Assembly (NCBI RefSeq): GCF_029887935.1
Contig: NZ_JARXRO010000013.1
Span: 1-64,000 of the forward strand
Length of the DNA stretch: 64,000 nucleotides
DNA from: Luteimonas kalidii
GTDB lineage: Bacteria; Pseudomonadota; Gammaproteobacteria; Xanthomonadales; Xanthomonadaceae
Direction of reading: 5' to 3'
Position numbers and translations under genes: made by a program
Part shown: positions 36,663-46,700 of the stretch, in pieces
How the letters are laid out: each line of letters opens with the position of its first letter
Position numbering within the stretch: position 1 is the first letter of the stretch
The notes under the pieces: model-generated
What the model was told of the DNA's origin: nothing
Seen by the model: the letters and a program-made list of their open reading frames with translations, nothing else
Database searches by the model: none

Positions 36663-37082
36663 TCACACGCAGGCGATCCACTGCCTCAGCAGCGATTGCA
36701 GCGATGGCGTCCGGCGCGATGCGTCGGCGGCATCGGCGAACGTCACCTGCGCGCGGTCCGGCCCCAGCCAGCGAAGCAGGCCGTCGCGATCGTCGATCGC
36801 CAGTCCGTCCGCCGGCAGGGCCCGCGCCTTCGCGCCCAGGTGCAGGATCAGCACGATGCCCTGCTTCGCGCGCAGGTGGAAGGTGGCGAAGTACTCGTGG
36901 GTGCGGAAGCTCGGCGCGTTCCACTTCACGCCTTCGGCGATCGACGGATCCACGGCCAGGATCGCTGCGCGCAGGGCCTCGATCGCAGGTTTGTGCGGAT
37001 GGACGAGCGTGGCCATCAGCGCATCGACCGCGGCGCGCGTATCGGCAGGCGTGGCATGGCGGACGGCGCGTGAAGCGGGCAT
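36663..37082 (-). CDS. DUF1801 domain protein
   Basis: The 139-residue protein has the DUF1801 (YdhG-like) fold: HKPAIEALRAAILAVDPSIAEGVKWNAPSFRTHEYFATFHLRAK, with the conserved WNAP-SF core, and an acidic/aromatic C-terminus. The family occurs widely in small proteins with no known biochemical function. The first ATG fits the usual length. It probably shares a transcription unit with the YCII gene 67 bases upstream on the same strand. Confidence 0.8.
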   Translation of the reverse strand: MPASRAVRHATPADTRAAVDALMATLVHPHKPAIEALRAAILAVDPSIAEGVKWNAPSFRTHEYFATFHLRAKQGIVLILHLGAKARALPADGLAIDDRDGLLRWLGPDRAQVTFADAADASRRTPSLQSLLRQWIACV

Positions 37083-37149
37083 GCGGGACTCGGGTTCGAA
37101 GTGGTGCGCGCCCGGTGCGGACGGCGTGTCGCGACCGGCGTGGCGCGGA

Positions 37150-37539
37150 TCAGTCGGGGGTTTCGTTGCTGCGCGTCCGGGCGGTCGCGCGCTCCAGCTC
37201 CAGCGGGCGGACTTCGTAGAACAGCCCGCAGGCCAGCGTCGGGCTGGTGGCCAGCAGCGCGGCGGCGTCCTCCAGCGAGGGCGCGACCGCGAACCAGTAG
37301 CCGCCCACCAGTTCCTTGGTCTCGCCGAACGGGCCGTCGACGGTGACGCCTTTCGCGGAGACGGTCGCCCCGGCGCGGGCGAGGCGCTCGCCGGTCTTCA
37401 TCCGGCCGGCGGCGATGTGGTCTTCGATCCAGGTGTAGAAGGCGTCGATCGCGGCCTGGATCTCGTCCGGCGACGCTTCGCGGCGCCACTGGCCGCGCGA
37501 GAGCACGAGGAAGTCCTGGGATCCGTCGGTATCGGTCAC
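37150..37539 (-). CDS. YCII-related/DGPF-domain protein
   Basis: The 129-residue protein contains the DGPF motif in VTVDGPFGETKELVGGYWFAVAPSLEDAAALLATSP, characteristic of YCII-related proteins. Homologous domains are often associated with ECF sigma factors (SigJ/SigK types); none is next to this gene. The GTG at 37539 is chosen for a GGAG upstream and because it gives the normal domain length. Its role is unknown. Confidence 0.8.
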   Translation of the reverse strand: MTDTDGSQDFLVLSRGQWRREASPDEIQAAIDAFYTWIEDHIAAGRMKTGERLARAGATVSAKGVTVDGPFGETKELVGGYWFAVAPSLEDAAALLATSPTLACGLFYEVRPLELERATARTRSNETPD

Positions 37540-37749
37540 GGTGCGGGCTCCATGCGGGAAGACGCGCACGCTACCGCGAAGCGGAGGGTGGTGGAAGCAT
37601 CGCGCGCATCGTGCGGGCAGGCTGCGCGGATTCCCGGTGACGGTACGTCGGTGCGCGTGGGCGGAAAATTCCGGTTGCGCGCGCATCGTTGCGTGCGCAT
37701 CCCGACGCTTCATCGCCAAAGTCGACGCGACGGGCAGGTGCCGGATCGC

Positions 37750-37852
37750 GTAGCCCGGATAAGGCCGCAGGCCGCATCCGGGACGCTTTAGACGTGACCT
37801 GCGACGAGGGGGTCGAGATGCATCCCGGGTGCGCTTCGCTTACCCGGGCTAC
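37750..37852. repeat. Two GTAG-type REPs, one overlapping the udgX stop
   Basis: 37750-37782 (+) and 37824-37852 (-) form an inverted pair in the gap 37540-37848. The second reads CTAC on the plus strand; on the minus strand its GTAG head supplies the TAG stop codon of udgX. This means the repeat inserted at or near the 3' end of the gene. No gene was found in the gap. Confidence 0.8.
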
Positions 37853-39414
37853 GAGGGGGGAGGGGATGTGCGACGGGGGTTGCCGCGGGCGGCGAGTTGC
37901 GCGAGGTCGGCGACGAAGCCGGCGTAGGCGGCGTCGCGCGCGGCATCGTCGCGCTGGCGCAGGATCCAGGCCGGGTGCACGGTCGCGAGCAGGCGCGTGC
38001 CGCCGGACAGCGTGTGCCAGCGGCCGCGTTCGTCCATCAGCCGGAAGCCGCGGCCCATCAGCGCGAGCGCAGCGGTGGCGCCGAGGCTCACCACGACCTC
38101 GGGCTGCAGCAGTGCGAGCTCGCGCGCGAGCCAGGGCCGGCACGCCTGGACGTGGCCCGCCTCGGGATTGCGGTGCAGGCGCCGCTTGCCGCGCCGTTCG
38201 AAGCGGAAATGCTTCACCGCATTGGTCAGGTAGAGCTGCGTACGGTCGATCCCAAGCTCGCCCAGCGCGCGGTCGAGCAGTTGTCCCGCCGGGCCGGTGA
38301 ACGGCCGGCCGGTCAGGTCCTCGGTGTCGCCGGGCTGTTCGCCGACCAGCACGACGCGCGCGGTGGCGGGCCCTTCGCCGAACACCGTCTGCGTCGCCGG
38401 CGCCCACAGCGGACAGGCACGGCAGTCACGCGCGAGCTCGCGCAGCGCATCCAGCGACGTCGCGTCGGTGGCGAGCTGACCGGACGCCGGGCCGGTGGCA
38501 GGCGTCGCGCGCGCAGCGCCGTCGCCATGGCCGATGCCGGGCGTCCCATCGCTTCCTTCCGGGCCGTGAAACTGTCCGCGCATCGCGACTCCGGCCCCGG
38601 GCCGGCTTCTGATCGTGCGTCGCGGCGGCTGAGGTGCGCGCTCGGCCATCTCGCGCACGCGCACGCCGGCCTCGCGCACCAGGCCGGGCAGCAGCTGCGC
38701 CTCGGGCAGGTGCTTCCAGTACTTCACCGGCATCTCCTGGCGCATCATCCGCGGGTTGAGCCGTGCCGGGTTGAAGATGTGCGCGTAGTAGGTGCGCCAC
38801 AACTCCTCTCGTGCGTCGTCGGCCGGCGCGTCGGCGCGCATGCCGCCGTCTCCGAACGCCAGCGCCTCGCCGTCCCAGTGCGCGCTGCGGTAGGGCGTGA
38901 GGATCGCCCAGCGCATGCCCGCGAAGCGGCGCGCGAAGAACGGCGCCACCCGGTCGACAATGCGGTGCTCCGGTTCGAACCAGGCGATGAAGGCGTTGTC
39001 GTCGCCGGGCACGGCGCGGAAGCGTACGAACGCCTTCATCTTGTGCGCATCGCGACGCACCGCCTGCACCCAGGCCTGCGCGCGGCGCACGTCGGCATCG
39101 GCCGGGTTGGACAGCAGCGCCGGCTCGCCATGCGTCGCGCGCCACAGCAGGCGGTAGAGCAGCCCCAGGCGCTGCGGCTCGCGATGGCACAGCAGCGCGG
39201 GGGCGAGTTCGAGCAGCGATTTCGGCGCGCGCGGCGCGTCGTCGCGCGGCGTGGCGCCTTCGATGTCGGGTGCCGCGAGCAGCGGCGCGGGCGCGTCGCC
39301 CTCGAGCCAGTCCAGCGCGTCGGGCGGCACCTGCGCACGCAATGCCGCGCGCGCCACGTCGCGCCACGCCGCCATGTCCCACGGCGGGTCGACCCGCGCC
39401 GACCAGCGTTCCAC
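37849..39414 (-). CDS. udgX: UdgX-family uracil-DNA glycosylase with N-terminal DUF4130
   Basis: The 521-residue protein has two parts. Residues about 1-255 are a DUF4130 domain (TIGR03915-like), usually fused to or beside radical-SAM repair proteins. Residues about 320-505 are a uracil-DNA glycosylase of the UdgX type: GEQPGDTEDLTGRPFTGPAGQLLDRAL, the R-loop KRRLH (410-414, canonical KRRIH) whose His attacks and covalently binds the uracil site, and the HPAWILR strand. Cys at 331, 334 and 425 fit a 4Fe-4S cluster. The start is a GTG immediately following the partner's TGA. Confidence 0.88.
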   Translation of the reverse strand: MERWSARVDPPWDMAAWRDVARAALRAQVPPDALDWLEGDAPAPLLAAPDIEGATPRDDAPRAPKSLLELAPALLCHREPQRLGLLYRLLWRATHGEPALLSNPADADVRRAQAWVQAVRRDAHKMKAFVRFRAVPGDDNAFIAWFEPEHRIVDRVAPFFARRFAGMRWAILTPYRSAHWDGEALAFGDGGMRADAPADDAREELWRTYYAHIFNPARLNPRMMRQEMPVKYWKHLPEAQLLPGLVREAGVRVREMAERAPQPPRRTIRSRPGAGVAMRGQFHGPEGSDGTPGIGHGDGAARATPATGPASGQLATDATSLDALRELARDCRACPLWAPATQTVFGEGPATARVVLVGEQPGDTEDLTGRPFTGPAGQLLDRALGELGIDRTQLYLTNAVKHFRFERRGKRRLHRNPEAGHVQACRPWLARELALLQPEVVVSLGATAALALMGRGFRLMDERGRWHTLSGGTRLLATVHPAWILRQRDDAARDAAYAGFVADLAQLAARGNPRRTSPPPS

Positions 39415-40698
39415 TCAGGCCGCCGCGGGCGCGTCGAACAGGCCGCCCTGGCGCGGCGGCGGCGCCAGGCGCGCGCGCAGCGCCTGCGGATCGTCCAGCG
39501 CGCGCCGCGGATGGTGGTCGGCCAGCTGCACGAACGGCAGCAGCTTGGCCAGCGGTGCGCGCAGCCGCGCCAGGTCGGCGACCCGCAGCCGGCCGTGGCG
39601 GCGCGCGGCCAGCACCCGCTGCACGTTGCGCAGGCCGAGTCCGGGCACGCGCAGCAGCAGTTCCTTCGCCGCGGTGTTGAGGTCAACCGGGAAGCGCTCG
39701 GGATGGCGCAGTGCCCAGCCGAGCTTGGGATCGACATCGAGGTCGAGCATGCCGTCGCCGCGGCCGCCGGCGATCTCGTCGATGCGGTAGTCGTAGAAGC
39801 GCAGCAGCCAGTCGGCCTGGTACAGGCGGTGCTCGCGCTGCAGCGGCGGCGCCTGTGGCGGCAGCGCGCGGCTGGCGTCGGGGATCGGGCTGAAGGCGGA
39901 GTAGTACACGCGTCGTAGCCGGTAGTTGCCGTACAGGTTGTCGGCCATCGACAGGATCGCGCGATCGTCCGCGCCGTCGGCACCGACGATCATCTGCGTG
40001 CTCTGCCCGGCGGGTGCGAAGCGCGGGGCGCGCCGCTTCGGCGTGGTGCCCGGCGTGGCCGCAGCCTTCGGCTTCGGCGCGCGCGCCTGCTTCGACTCCT
40101 CGATCCGCCAGCGCAGCTCGCCCATCGCGCCGCGGATCGCCGGCAGCCGCTTCTCCGGCGCGAACTGCGCCAGCCCCGCCTCGGTGGGCAGTTCGACATT
40201 GATCGACAGCCGGTCGGCATGGCGGCCGGCGTCGGCCAGCAGCTCGGGCGAGGCTTCCGGAATGGTCTTGAGGTGGATGTATCCGGCGAAGCGGTGCTCC
40301 TCGCGCAGCCGGCGCGCCACCTCCACCAGCTGCTCCATGGTGTAGTCGCCGTTGCGGATGATGCCGCTGGAGAGGAACAGGCCCTCGATGTAGTTGCGGC
40401 GGTAGAAGTCGAGGGTGAGGTTGACCACCTCGTCCACCGTGAAGCGCGCGCGCTGCACGTTGCTGGACACGCGGTTCACGCAGTACGCGCAGTCGTAGAC
40501 GCAGAAGTTGGTCAGCAGGATCTTGAGCAGCGACACGCAGCGCCCGTCGGGCGTGTAGCTGTGGCAGATGCCCATCCCCTCGGTGCTGCCGATGCCGCCG
40601 CTGCCCAGCGAATGGCGCTTGCCCGCGCCGCTGGAGGCGCAGGACGCATCGTACTTGGCGGCATCGGCGAGGATGGCCAGCTTGCGGGCAGTCTCCAT
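39415..40698 (-). CDS. Radical-SAM DNA repair-associated protein (UdgX partner)
   Basis: The 427-residue protein has the radical-SAM CxxxCxxC at C66, C70 and C73 (NFCVYDCAYC). The family (TIGR03916) is fixed by YIEGLFLSSGIIRNGDYTMEQL and YIHLKTIPEAS. A Lys/Pro/Ala linker near 230-265 and a C-terminal helix-hairpin-helix (FPVDLNTAAKELLLRVPGLGLRNVQRV) suggest DNA binding. It is operon-linked with UdgX, and the pair is thought to handle damaged DNA; the reaction is not known. The ATG at 40698 is used, and divergent promoters are expected in 40699-40909. Confidence 0.88.
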   Translation of the reverse strand: METARKLAILADAAKYDASCASSGAGKRHSLGSGGIGSTEGMGICHSYTPDGRCVSLLKILLTNFCVYDCAYCVNRVSSNVQRARFTVDEVVNLTLDFYRRNYIEGLFLSSGIIRNGDYTMEQLVEVARRLREEHRFAGYIHLKTIPEASPELLADAGRHADRLSINVELPTEAGLAQFAPEKRLPAIRGAMGELRWRIEESKQARAPKPKAAATPGTTPKRRAPRFAPAGQSTQMIVGADGADDRAILSMADNLYGNYRLRRVYYSAFSPIPDASRALPPQAPPLQREHRLYQADWLLRFYDYRIDEIAGGRGDGMLDLDVDPKLGWALRHPERFPVDLNTAAKELLLRVPGLGLRNVQRVLAARRHGRLRVADLARLRAPLAKLLPFVQLADHHPRRALDDPQALRARLAPPPRQGGLFDAPAAA

Positions 40699-40909
40699 CG
40701 GGGCAGGGTGGTGGGCGCCAGTCTCAATCCGTGAGACGCGGCCGCGATGATCATGAATGCCGCCGCAGGCACGTTCAGCCCCGCGCGTTCGCCCGGCCTG
40801 CACGCGCCGCCGTGCAGTCTCCAGAGCCCCAGCCGCCGCCCGTCACGATGTCCGCGTCCCCGTTCGCATCCCGACACACGACCCCGCCGCCGGCGCCCGC
40901 GGGCTGACG

Positions 40910-41908
40910 ATGGCGCCCGCGCGCGACCTGGTCGAACTGCGGCCCGAGGGCCTGTACTGCCCCGCCGGCGATTTCCACATCGACCCGTGGCGGCCGGTGC
41001 CGCGCGCGGTGATCACCCACGGCCACGGCGACCACGCGCGCAGCGGCATGGGCGAGTACCACTGTGTACGCGAGAGCCTGCCGATCCTGGAGTGGCGGCT
41101 CGGCGCGCAGCGCTACCACGTGCGTGAGTACGGCGAAGCCTTCGATCTCGGCGGGGCGCGGGTGTCGCTGCATCCGGCCGGCCACGTGCTGGGTTCGGCG
41201 CAGGTGCGGATCGAGGCCGAGGGCCGCGTCTGGGTGGCCTCGGGCGACTACAAGCGCCAGCCGGATCCGACCTGCGCGCCGTTCGAAGTGGTGCCCTGCG
41301 ACACCTTCATCACCGAGGCCACCTTCGGCCTGCCCGTGTACCGCTGGCCGGACACCGGCGAGGTCGCGCGCGAGATCGCCGACTGGCAGCGCGACTGCGC
41401 CACCGAGGGCGTGGCCGCGGTGCTGTTCTGCTACGCGCTGGGCAAGGCGCAGCGGGTGCTGGCCGAACTCGCGCCGCACGTCGACACGCCGGTGCTGCTG
41501 CACGGTGCGATCGCCAACGGGGTGGACGTGTACCGCGGCGCCGGCATCGCGCTGCCGCCGACCGAGCCCGTTTCCGACATCGCCAAGGGCGCGGACTTCG
41601 CCGGGCGCCTGGTACTGGCGCCGCCGTCCGCCGCGGGCAGCGCATGGATGCGCCGCTTCCGCCGCGCCCAGACCGGCTTTGCATCGGGCTGGATGCGGAT
41701 CCGCGGCAACCGTCGCCGCCGCAACTACGACCGCGGCTTCGTGGTCTCCGACCATGCCGACTGGCCGGACCTGATGCGCACCGTGCGCGAGACCGGCGCC
41801 AGCCGCATCATCGCCACCCACGGCAACACCGATGCCATCGTGCGCGCGCTGTGCGAGGACGGCCTCGACGCCGGCGCGTTCCGCACCGGTTACGGCGACG
41901 AGGACTGA
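40910..41908 (+). CDS. Ligase-associated DNA exonuclease (MBL-fold)
   Basis: The 332-residue metallo-beta-lactamase/beta-CASP-type protein has THGHGDHA and the later metal ligands PAGHVLGSAQV, SGDYKR and VSDHADWPDL. The family (TIGR04122) is the exonuclease of the four-gene ligase-associated set, typically with a DNA ligase, a helicase and a PdeM phosphoesterase, all present here in order. The ATG at 40910 follows a GACG stretch, and the gene is separated by only seven bases from the ligase. Confidence 0.9.
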   Translation: MAPARDLVELRPEGLYCPAGDFHIDPWRPVPRAVITHGHGDHARSGMGEYHCVRESLPILEWRLGAQRYHVREYGEAFDLGGARVSLHPAGHVLGSAQVRIEAEGRVWVASGDYKRQPDPTCAPFEVVPCDTFITEATFGLPVYRWPDTGEVAREIADWQRDCATEGVAAVLFCYALGKAQRVLAELAPHVDTPVLLHGAIANGVDVYRGAGIALPPTEPVSDIAKGADFAGRLVLAPPSAAGSAWMRRFRRAQTGFASGWMRIRGNRRRRNYDRGFVVSDHADWPDLMRTVRETGASRIIATHGNTDAIVRALCEDGLDAGAFRTGYGDED

Positions 41909-41915
41909 GCGCCGC

Positions 41916-43709
41916 ATGCGCCGCTTCGCCACCCTCTACCGCGAGCTCGACCGCAGCACCGCCACGCTCGACAAGCGCGCGGCGCTGGCGCGCTACTTCC
42001 GCGACGCACCGCCGCGCGACGCCGCCTGGGCGCTGCACCTGCTGGCCGGCGGCAAGGTGGCCGGCGCGAAGAAGCGCATCGCCAACACGCGCGAGCTGCG
42101 CGCGTGGATCGCGGCCGAGGCCGGCCTGCCCGACTGGCTGGTCGACGACAGCTACGACCAGGTCGGCGATCTCGCCGAGACGCTGGCCCTGCTGCTGGAC
42201 GATCCTGCGCAGGCAGGCGCCGACGTGCCCCTGTCGGAGTGGATCGAGCGCCGCCTGCTGCCGGTCGCCAACCGCGACGAGGACGTGCGCCGCGCGGTGG
42301 TGGTGGAGGCCTGGCGCACGCTGTGCTTCGACGAGCGGCTACTGTTCAACAAGCTGCTGACCGGCGCGCTGCGGGTGGGCGTGTCGCAGCGGCTGGTGCA
42401 GCAGGCGCTGGCGGAGATGAGCGGGGTCGACATCGCCCGCATCGCCCAGCGCATGCTCGGCGAATGGTCGCCGACGCCGGCCTTCCTCGAGCGCCTGCTG
42501 TCGCACGAGGCGCTGGAAAGCGATTGCCAGCAGCCGTATCCGTTCTTCCTCGCGACGCCGATCGAGGCCGCGCTGCGGCCGGAGGCGCCGGCCGTAAACG
42601 GGGACGTCGCGACCGTACCCGCGGCGGATGCGACGTCCGAACATGCCGGAGTCGGTGCCGTGGCGACGGAAGACGGCGACGCCGCCGCCATCGATGCCGA
42701 TGCGGATGCCGCAGGCACGGTCGAATCCGTCACCGCGCTGGCCAACGACCCCGGCGCGATCGAACGCGCGCTCGGTCCGGTCGACGACTGGCTGCTGGAG
42801 TGGAAGTGGGACGGCATCCGCCTGCAGCTGATCCGCCGCGGCGGCGAGGTGGCGCTGTGGTCGCGTGGCGAGGAACGCCTGGACGGCCGATTCCCGGAGA
42901 TCGAGGATGCCGCGCGCGCGCTGCCGCGCGACTGCGTGCTCGACGGCGAACTGCTGGCCTGGCGCGCCGGCGAGGACGCGCCGCTGCCGTTCACCGCGCT
43001 GCAGACGCGCATCCAGCGCCGCAAGCCCGGGCCGAAGACGCTGGCCGACACCCCTGTGCGCGTCCAGGCCTACGACCTGCTGGAACTCGAAGGCGTCGAC
43101 TGGCGCGAGCGTCCGCAGCGCGAGCGCCGCGAGGCGCTGGCCGCGCTGCTCGACGCGCACGACGATCCGCGCCTCGTGCTCTCGCCACTGGTCGATGTGG
43201 CGGACTGGAGCCATGCCGCGGCGCTGCGTGCGCAGGCGCGCGAGCGCGGCGTGGAAGGGCTGATGCTCAAGCGCGCCAGCGCGCCCTACCAGGGCGGCCG
43301 CAGGCGCGGCGACTGGTGGAAGTGGAAGATCGATCCGCTCACCGTCGACGCGGTGCTGATCTACGCCCAGTCCGGCCACGGCCGCCGCAGCACGCTCTAC
43401 ACCGATTACACCTTCGGCCTCTGGGACGGCGACGCGCTGGTGCCGGTGGCCAAGGCCTACAGCGGGCTGGACGATGCGCAGCTCCTCAAGCTCGACCGCT
43501 GGATCCGCGCCCACACCCTGGAGCGCTTCGGCCCGGTGCGATCGGTGCCGGGCGTGCATGTGTTCGAACTCGGCTTCGAGGCGGTGAACCGCTCGACCCG
43601 GCACAAGTCCGGCATCGCGGTGCGCTTCCCGCGCATCCTGCGCTGGCGCCACGACAAGCCTGCGGCCGAGGCCGACCGGCTGGACACGCTCAAGGCGCTG
43701 GCGCGATGA
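41916..43709 (+). CDS. ATP-dependent DNA ligase (LigB/TIGR04120-type)
   Basis: The 597-residue ligase has an N-terminal domain (about 1-215), then an extra Ala/Glu/Asp-rich linker (about 219-285), then the catalytic core. Lys297 in LLEWKWDGIR is the adenylation site. Motifs RGEERLDGRFPEIE, LDGELLAWR and EGLMLKRASAPYQGGRRRGDWWKWK complete it. It seals DNA with ATP in repair. The linker just before the catalytic Lys is longer than in most relatives and is low-complexity. The start at 41916 is the first ATG after the exonuclease stop. Confidence 0.92.
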   Translation: MRRFATLYRELDRSTATLDKRAALARYFRDAPPRDAAWALHLLAGGKVAGAKKRIANTRELRAWIAAEAGLPDWLVDDSYDQVGDLAETLALLLDDPAQAGADVPLSEWIERRLLPVANRDEDVRRAVVVEAWRTLCFDERLLFNKLLTGALRVGVSQRLVQQALAEMSGVDIARIAQRMLGEWSPTPAFLERLLSHEALESDCQQPYPFFLATPIEAALRPEAPAVNGDVATVPAADATSEHAGVGAVATEDGDAAAIDADADAAGTVESVTALANDPGAIERALGPVDDWLLEWKWDGIRLQLIRRGGEVALWSRGEERLDGRFPEIEDAARALPRDCVLDGELLAWRAGEDAPLPFTALQTRIQRRKPGPKTLADTPVRVQAYDLLELEGVDWRERPQRERREALAALLDAHDDPRLVLSPLVDVADWSHAAALRAQARERGVEGLMLKRASAPYQGGRRRGDWWKWKIDPLTVDAVLIYAQSGHGRRSTLYTDYTFGLWDGDALVPVAKAYSGLDDAQLLKLDRWIRAHTLERFGPVRSVPGVHVFELGFEAVNRSTRHKSGIAVRFPRILRWRHDKPAAEADRLDTLKALAR

Positions 43710-46700
43710 CGCCGCCCGCGGCGCGCACGCGCTTCGACGCGCCGCTGGCCGACTGGTTCGCGGCCCGGGGCTGGACGCCGGCGCCGTTCCAGCGCGAGGC
43801 CTGGCGCCGCTGGCGCCGCGGCGAATCCGGACTGCTGGTCACGCCCACCGGCAGCGGCAAGACCCTGGCCGCGCTCGGCGGCCCGCTGCTGGATGCGCTG
43901 GCGGAGGTGGCGCAGGCCAGCGTGGCATCGGCCAAGGCGAAGGCGAAAGCGAAAGCGAAAGCACCGGCGAGGTCGCGCGGCGTGAGCGCTGCGGCGACAC
44001 GCGCCGTGCGCACATCGGACAACGCGCCTGCGGCGCACGAGGGCGGCGCGCCGGCCACTACCACGTCGACAACCGCTGCGTCTGACCGGGCGGGACCACG
44101 CATCACATCGGACCCCGGGGCACCCGAGGCCGTCATCGCGGCGCCCGGCACGGTGGACGCGCGCGACCGCGACGCGCCCGTTCCGCCCGCATCGCGCTCC
44201 ACGCGCCGCGCCGGCGTGTCCACCGCCGGCCGCACCCGCCTCCTGTGGATCACCCCGCTGCGCGCGCTGGCCAGCGACACCGTGCGCGCGCTGCGCGAGC
44301 CGATCGCCGCGCTGGGCCTGGACTGGACCGTGGCGATGCGCACCGGCGACGCGTCCTCGCGCGACCGGCGCCTGGCGCGCCAGGGCCGCGCCGACGCGCT
44401 GGTGATCACGCCCGAATCACTGGCGCTGCTGCTGAGCTACCCCGACACCGCCGCGCAGCTCGCCGGCCTGCGCGGGATCGTGGTCGACGAATGGCACGAG
44501 CTGCTCGGCAACAAGCGTGGCGTGCTGCTGCAGCTGTGCCTGGCGCGGCTGCGTGCGTGGGCGCCGCAGGCGCGCACCTGGGGGCTGTCGGCGACGCTCG
44601 GCAACCTCGAACAGGCACGCGACGTGCTGCTGCCGCACGCGCCCGGCGCCGCGATCCTGCAGGCGGCGAAACCGCGCAGCCTGACGCTGGAGACCCTGCT
44701 GCCCGAGGCCGGCGAACGCTTTCCTTGGGCCGGGCACCTCGGCCTGTCGCAGGTGCAGCGCGTGGCCGCACAACTGCAGGCGGCCGGCACCACGCTGCTG
44801 TTCGCCAACACGCGCTCGCAGGCCGAACTCTGGCACCGCGCGCTGGCCGCGACCTGGCTCGACGCGCCCGACACGCTGGCCCTGCACCACGGCTCGCTCG
44901 ACCCGAAGCTGCGCGCAGCGGTCGAGCAGGGCCTGCGCGAAGGCCGCGTGCGCTGCGTGGTCGCGACTTCGAGCCTGGACCTGGGCGTGGACTTTCCCGC
45001 GGTCGACCAGGTGCTGCAACTCGGCAGCCCCAAGGGCATGGCGCGGCTGCTGCAGCGCGCCGGCCGCGCGCGGCATCGCCCGGGCGAAGCCGGGCACGTG
45101 GTCTGCGTGCCGACGCATGCGCTGGAGCTGGCGGAGTACGCCGCCGCGCGCGCGGCGCTGGCGGATGGCCAGATCGAGGCGCGCGTGCCGCTGCGGCTGT
45201 CGCTGGACGTGCTCGCCCAGCACTGCGTCACGCTCGCGCTCGGCGGCGGGTTCGCGCCCGATGCGCTGCTGCGCGAAGTGCGCGGCACCCACGCCTTCGC
45301 CGGCCTCACCGATGCGCAGTGGACCGCGGTGCTCGCCTTCATCGTGCGCGGCGGGCAGGCGCTGCAGCACTATCCCGAATACACCCGCGTGGTGCTCGAC
45401 GACGACGGCACCTACCGCGTGCACGATCGCCGCATCGCCCAGCGCCACCGGCTGTCGATCGGCACCATCACCAGCGACGGCGCGCTGCAGGTGAAGCTGC
45501 TGCGCGGCGGCACGCTGGGCAGCGTCGAGGAAGGCTTCCTGTCGCGGCTGCGTCCGCGCGACCGCTTCCAGTTCGCCGGCCGCACGCTCGAACTCGTGCG
45601 GCTGCAGGACATGACCGCGTACGTGCGCATCGCGAAGCGGGCCGACGGCATCGTGCCGCGCTGGCAGGGCGGGCGCATGCCGATGTCGGGCGAACTCGGC
45701 GCGCGGGTGGCGCAGGTACTGGCCGGCCCGCGCGACAGCCCGGAGCTGCGTGCGCTGGCACCGCTGCTCGACCTGCAGGCGCGGCTGTCCGCGCTGCCGT
45801 CGCCCGGCCGGCTGCTGGCCGAGTTCGTGAAGACCCGCGAAGGCTGGCACCTGTTCCTGTATCCGTTCGCCGGGCGCGGCGTGCACGAGGGCCTGGCGGC
45901 GCTGCTGGCGCTGCGCTGGGGCCGGCGCGCGCCCAACACCTTCGCCTTCGCGGTCAACGACTACGGCCTGGCGCTGACGGCGCAGGCGCAGCCGGAGCTC
46001 GATGCCGACCTGATGCACGACCTGCTCTCGCCCGTAGGCCTCGTCGAGGACCTGCAGGCCGGCGCCAACCTGGCCGAACTCGCGCGCCGCCAGTTCCGCG
46101 AGATCGCGCGCGTGGCCGGGCTGCTGCCGCCGTCGCTGCCGGGCCGCGCCCTGCGCAGCCTGCGCCAGCTGCAGGCCTCCAGCGGGCTGCTGTTCGACGT
46201 GCTGCAGCGGCACGATCCCGGCCACCTGCTGCTGGAACAGGCCGAGCGCGAGGTGTTCGAGGCCCAGCTCGAGGTACGCGCGCTGCAGGCGGTGCTCGAA
46301 CGCTGCCACGCCCAGCCGCTCGACCTGCACCTGCCGCAGACGCTCACCCCGCTGTCGTTCCCGCTGTGGGCCGACGCCATGCGCGGCACCCACAGCAGCG
46401 AGGACTGGCGCACGCGCGTGCAGCGCGCCGCCGAACGCCTGGAACACCGCCACCGCCCCCGCCACCCGCGTAGCCCGCAACCGCGTAGCCCGGATAAGCG
46501 AAGCGCATCCGGGACCCCACGCAACGTTCCGACATCCACGCCCACCGCGTCCACGACCCGGCCTGCTGCAAGCGCATCCACGCGCCAGACCCCCGCGCCC
46601 CGCAAGCGCACCTCCACCGTGGCGGGGCAGTCCCGCAAGGCACCCGCTGCATCGAACCGACGCGGAAACGCCGCGGACTCGCCTGCACGTTCGTCCGCTG

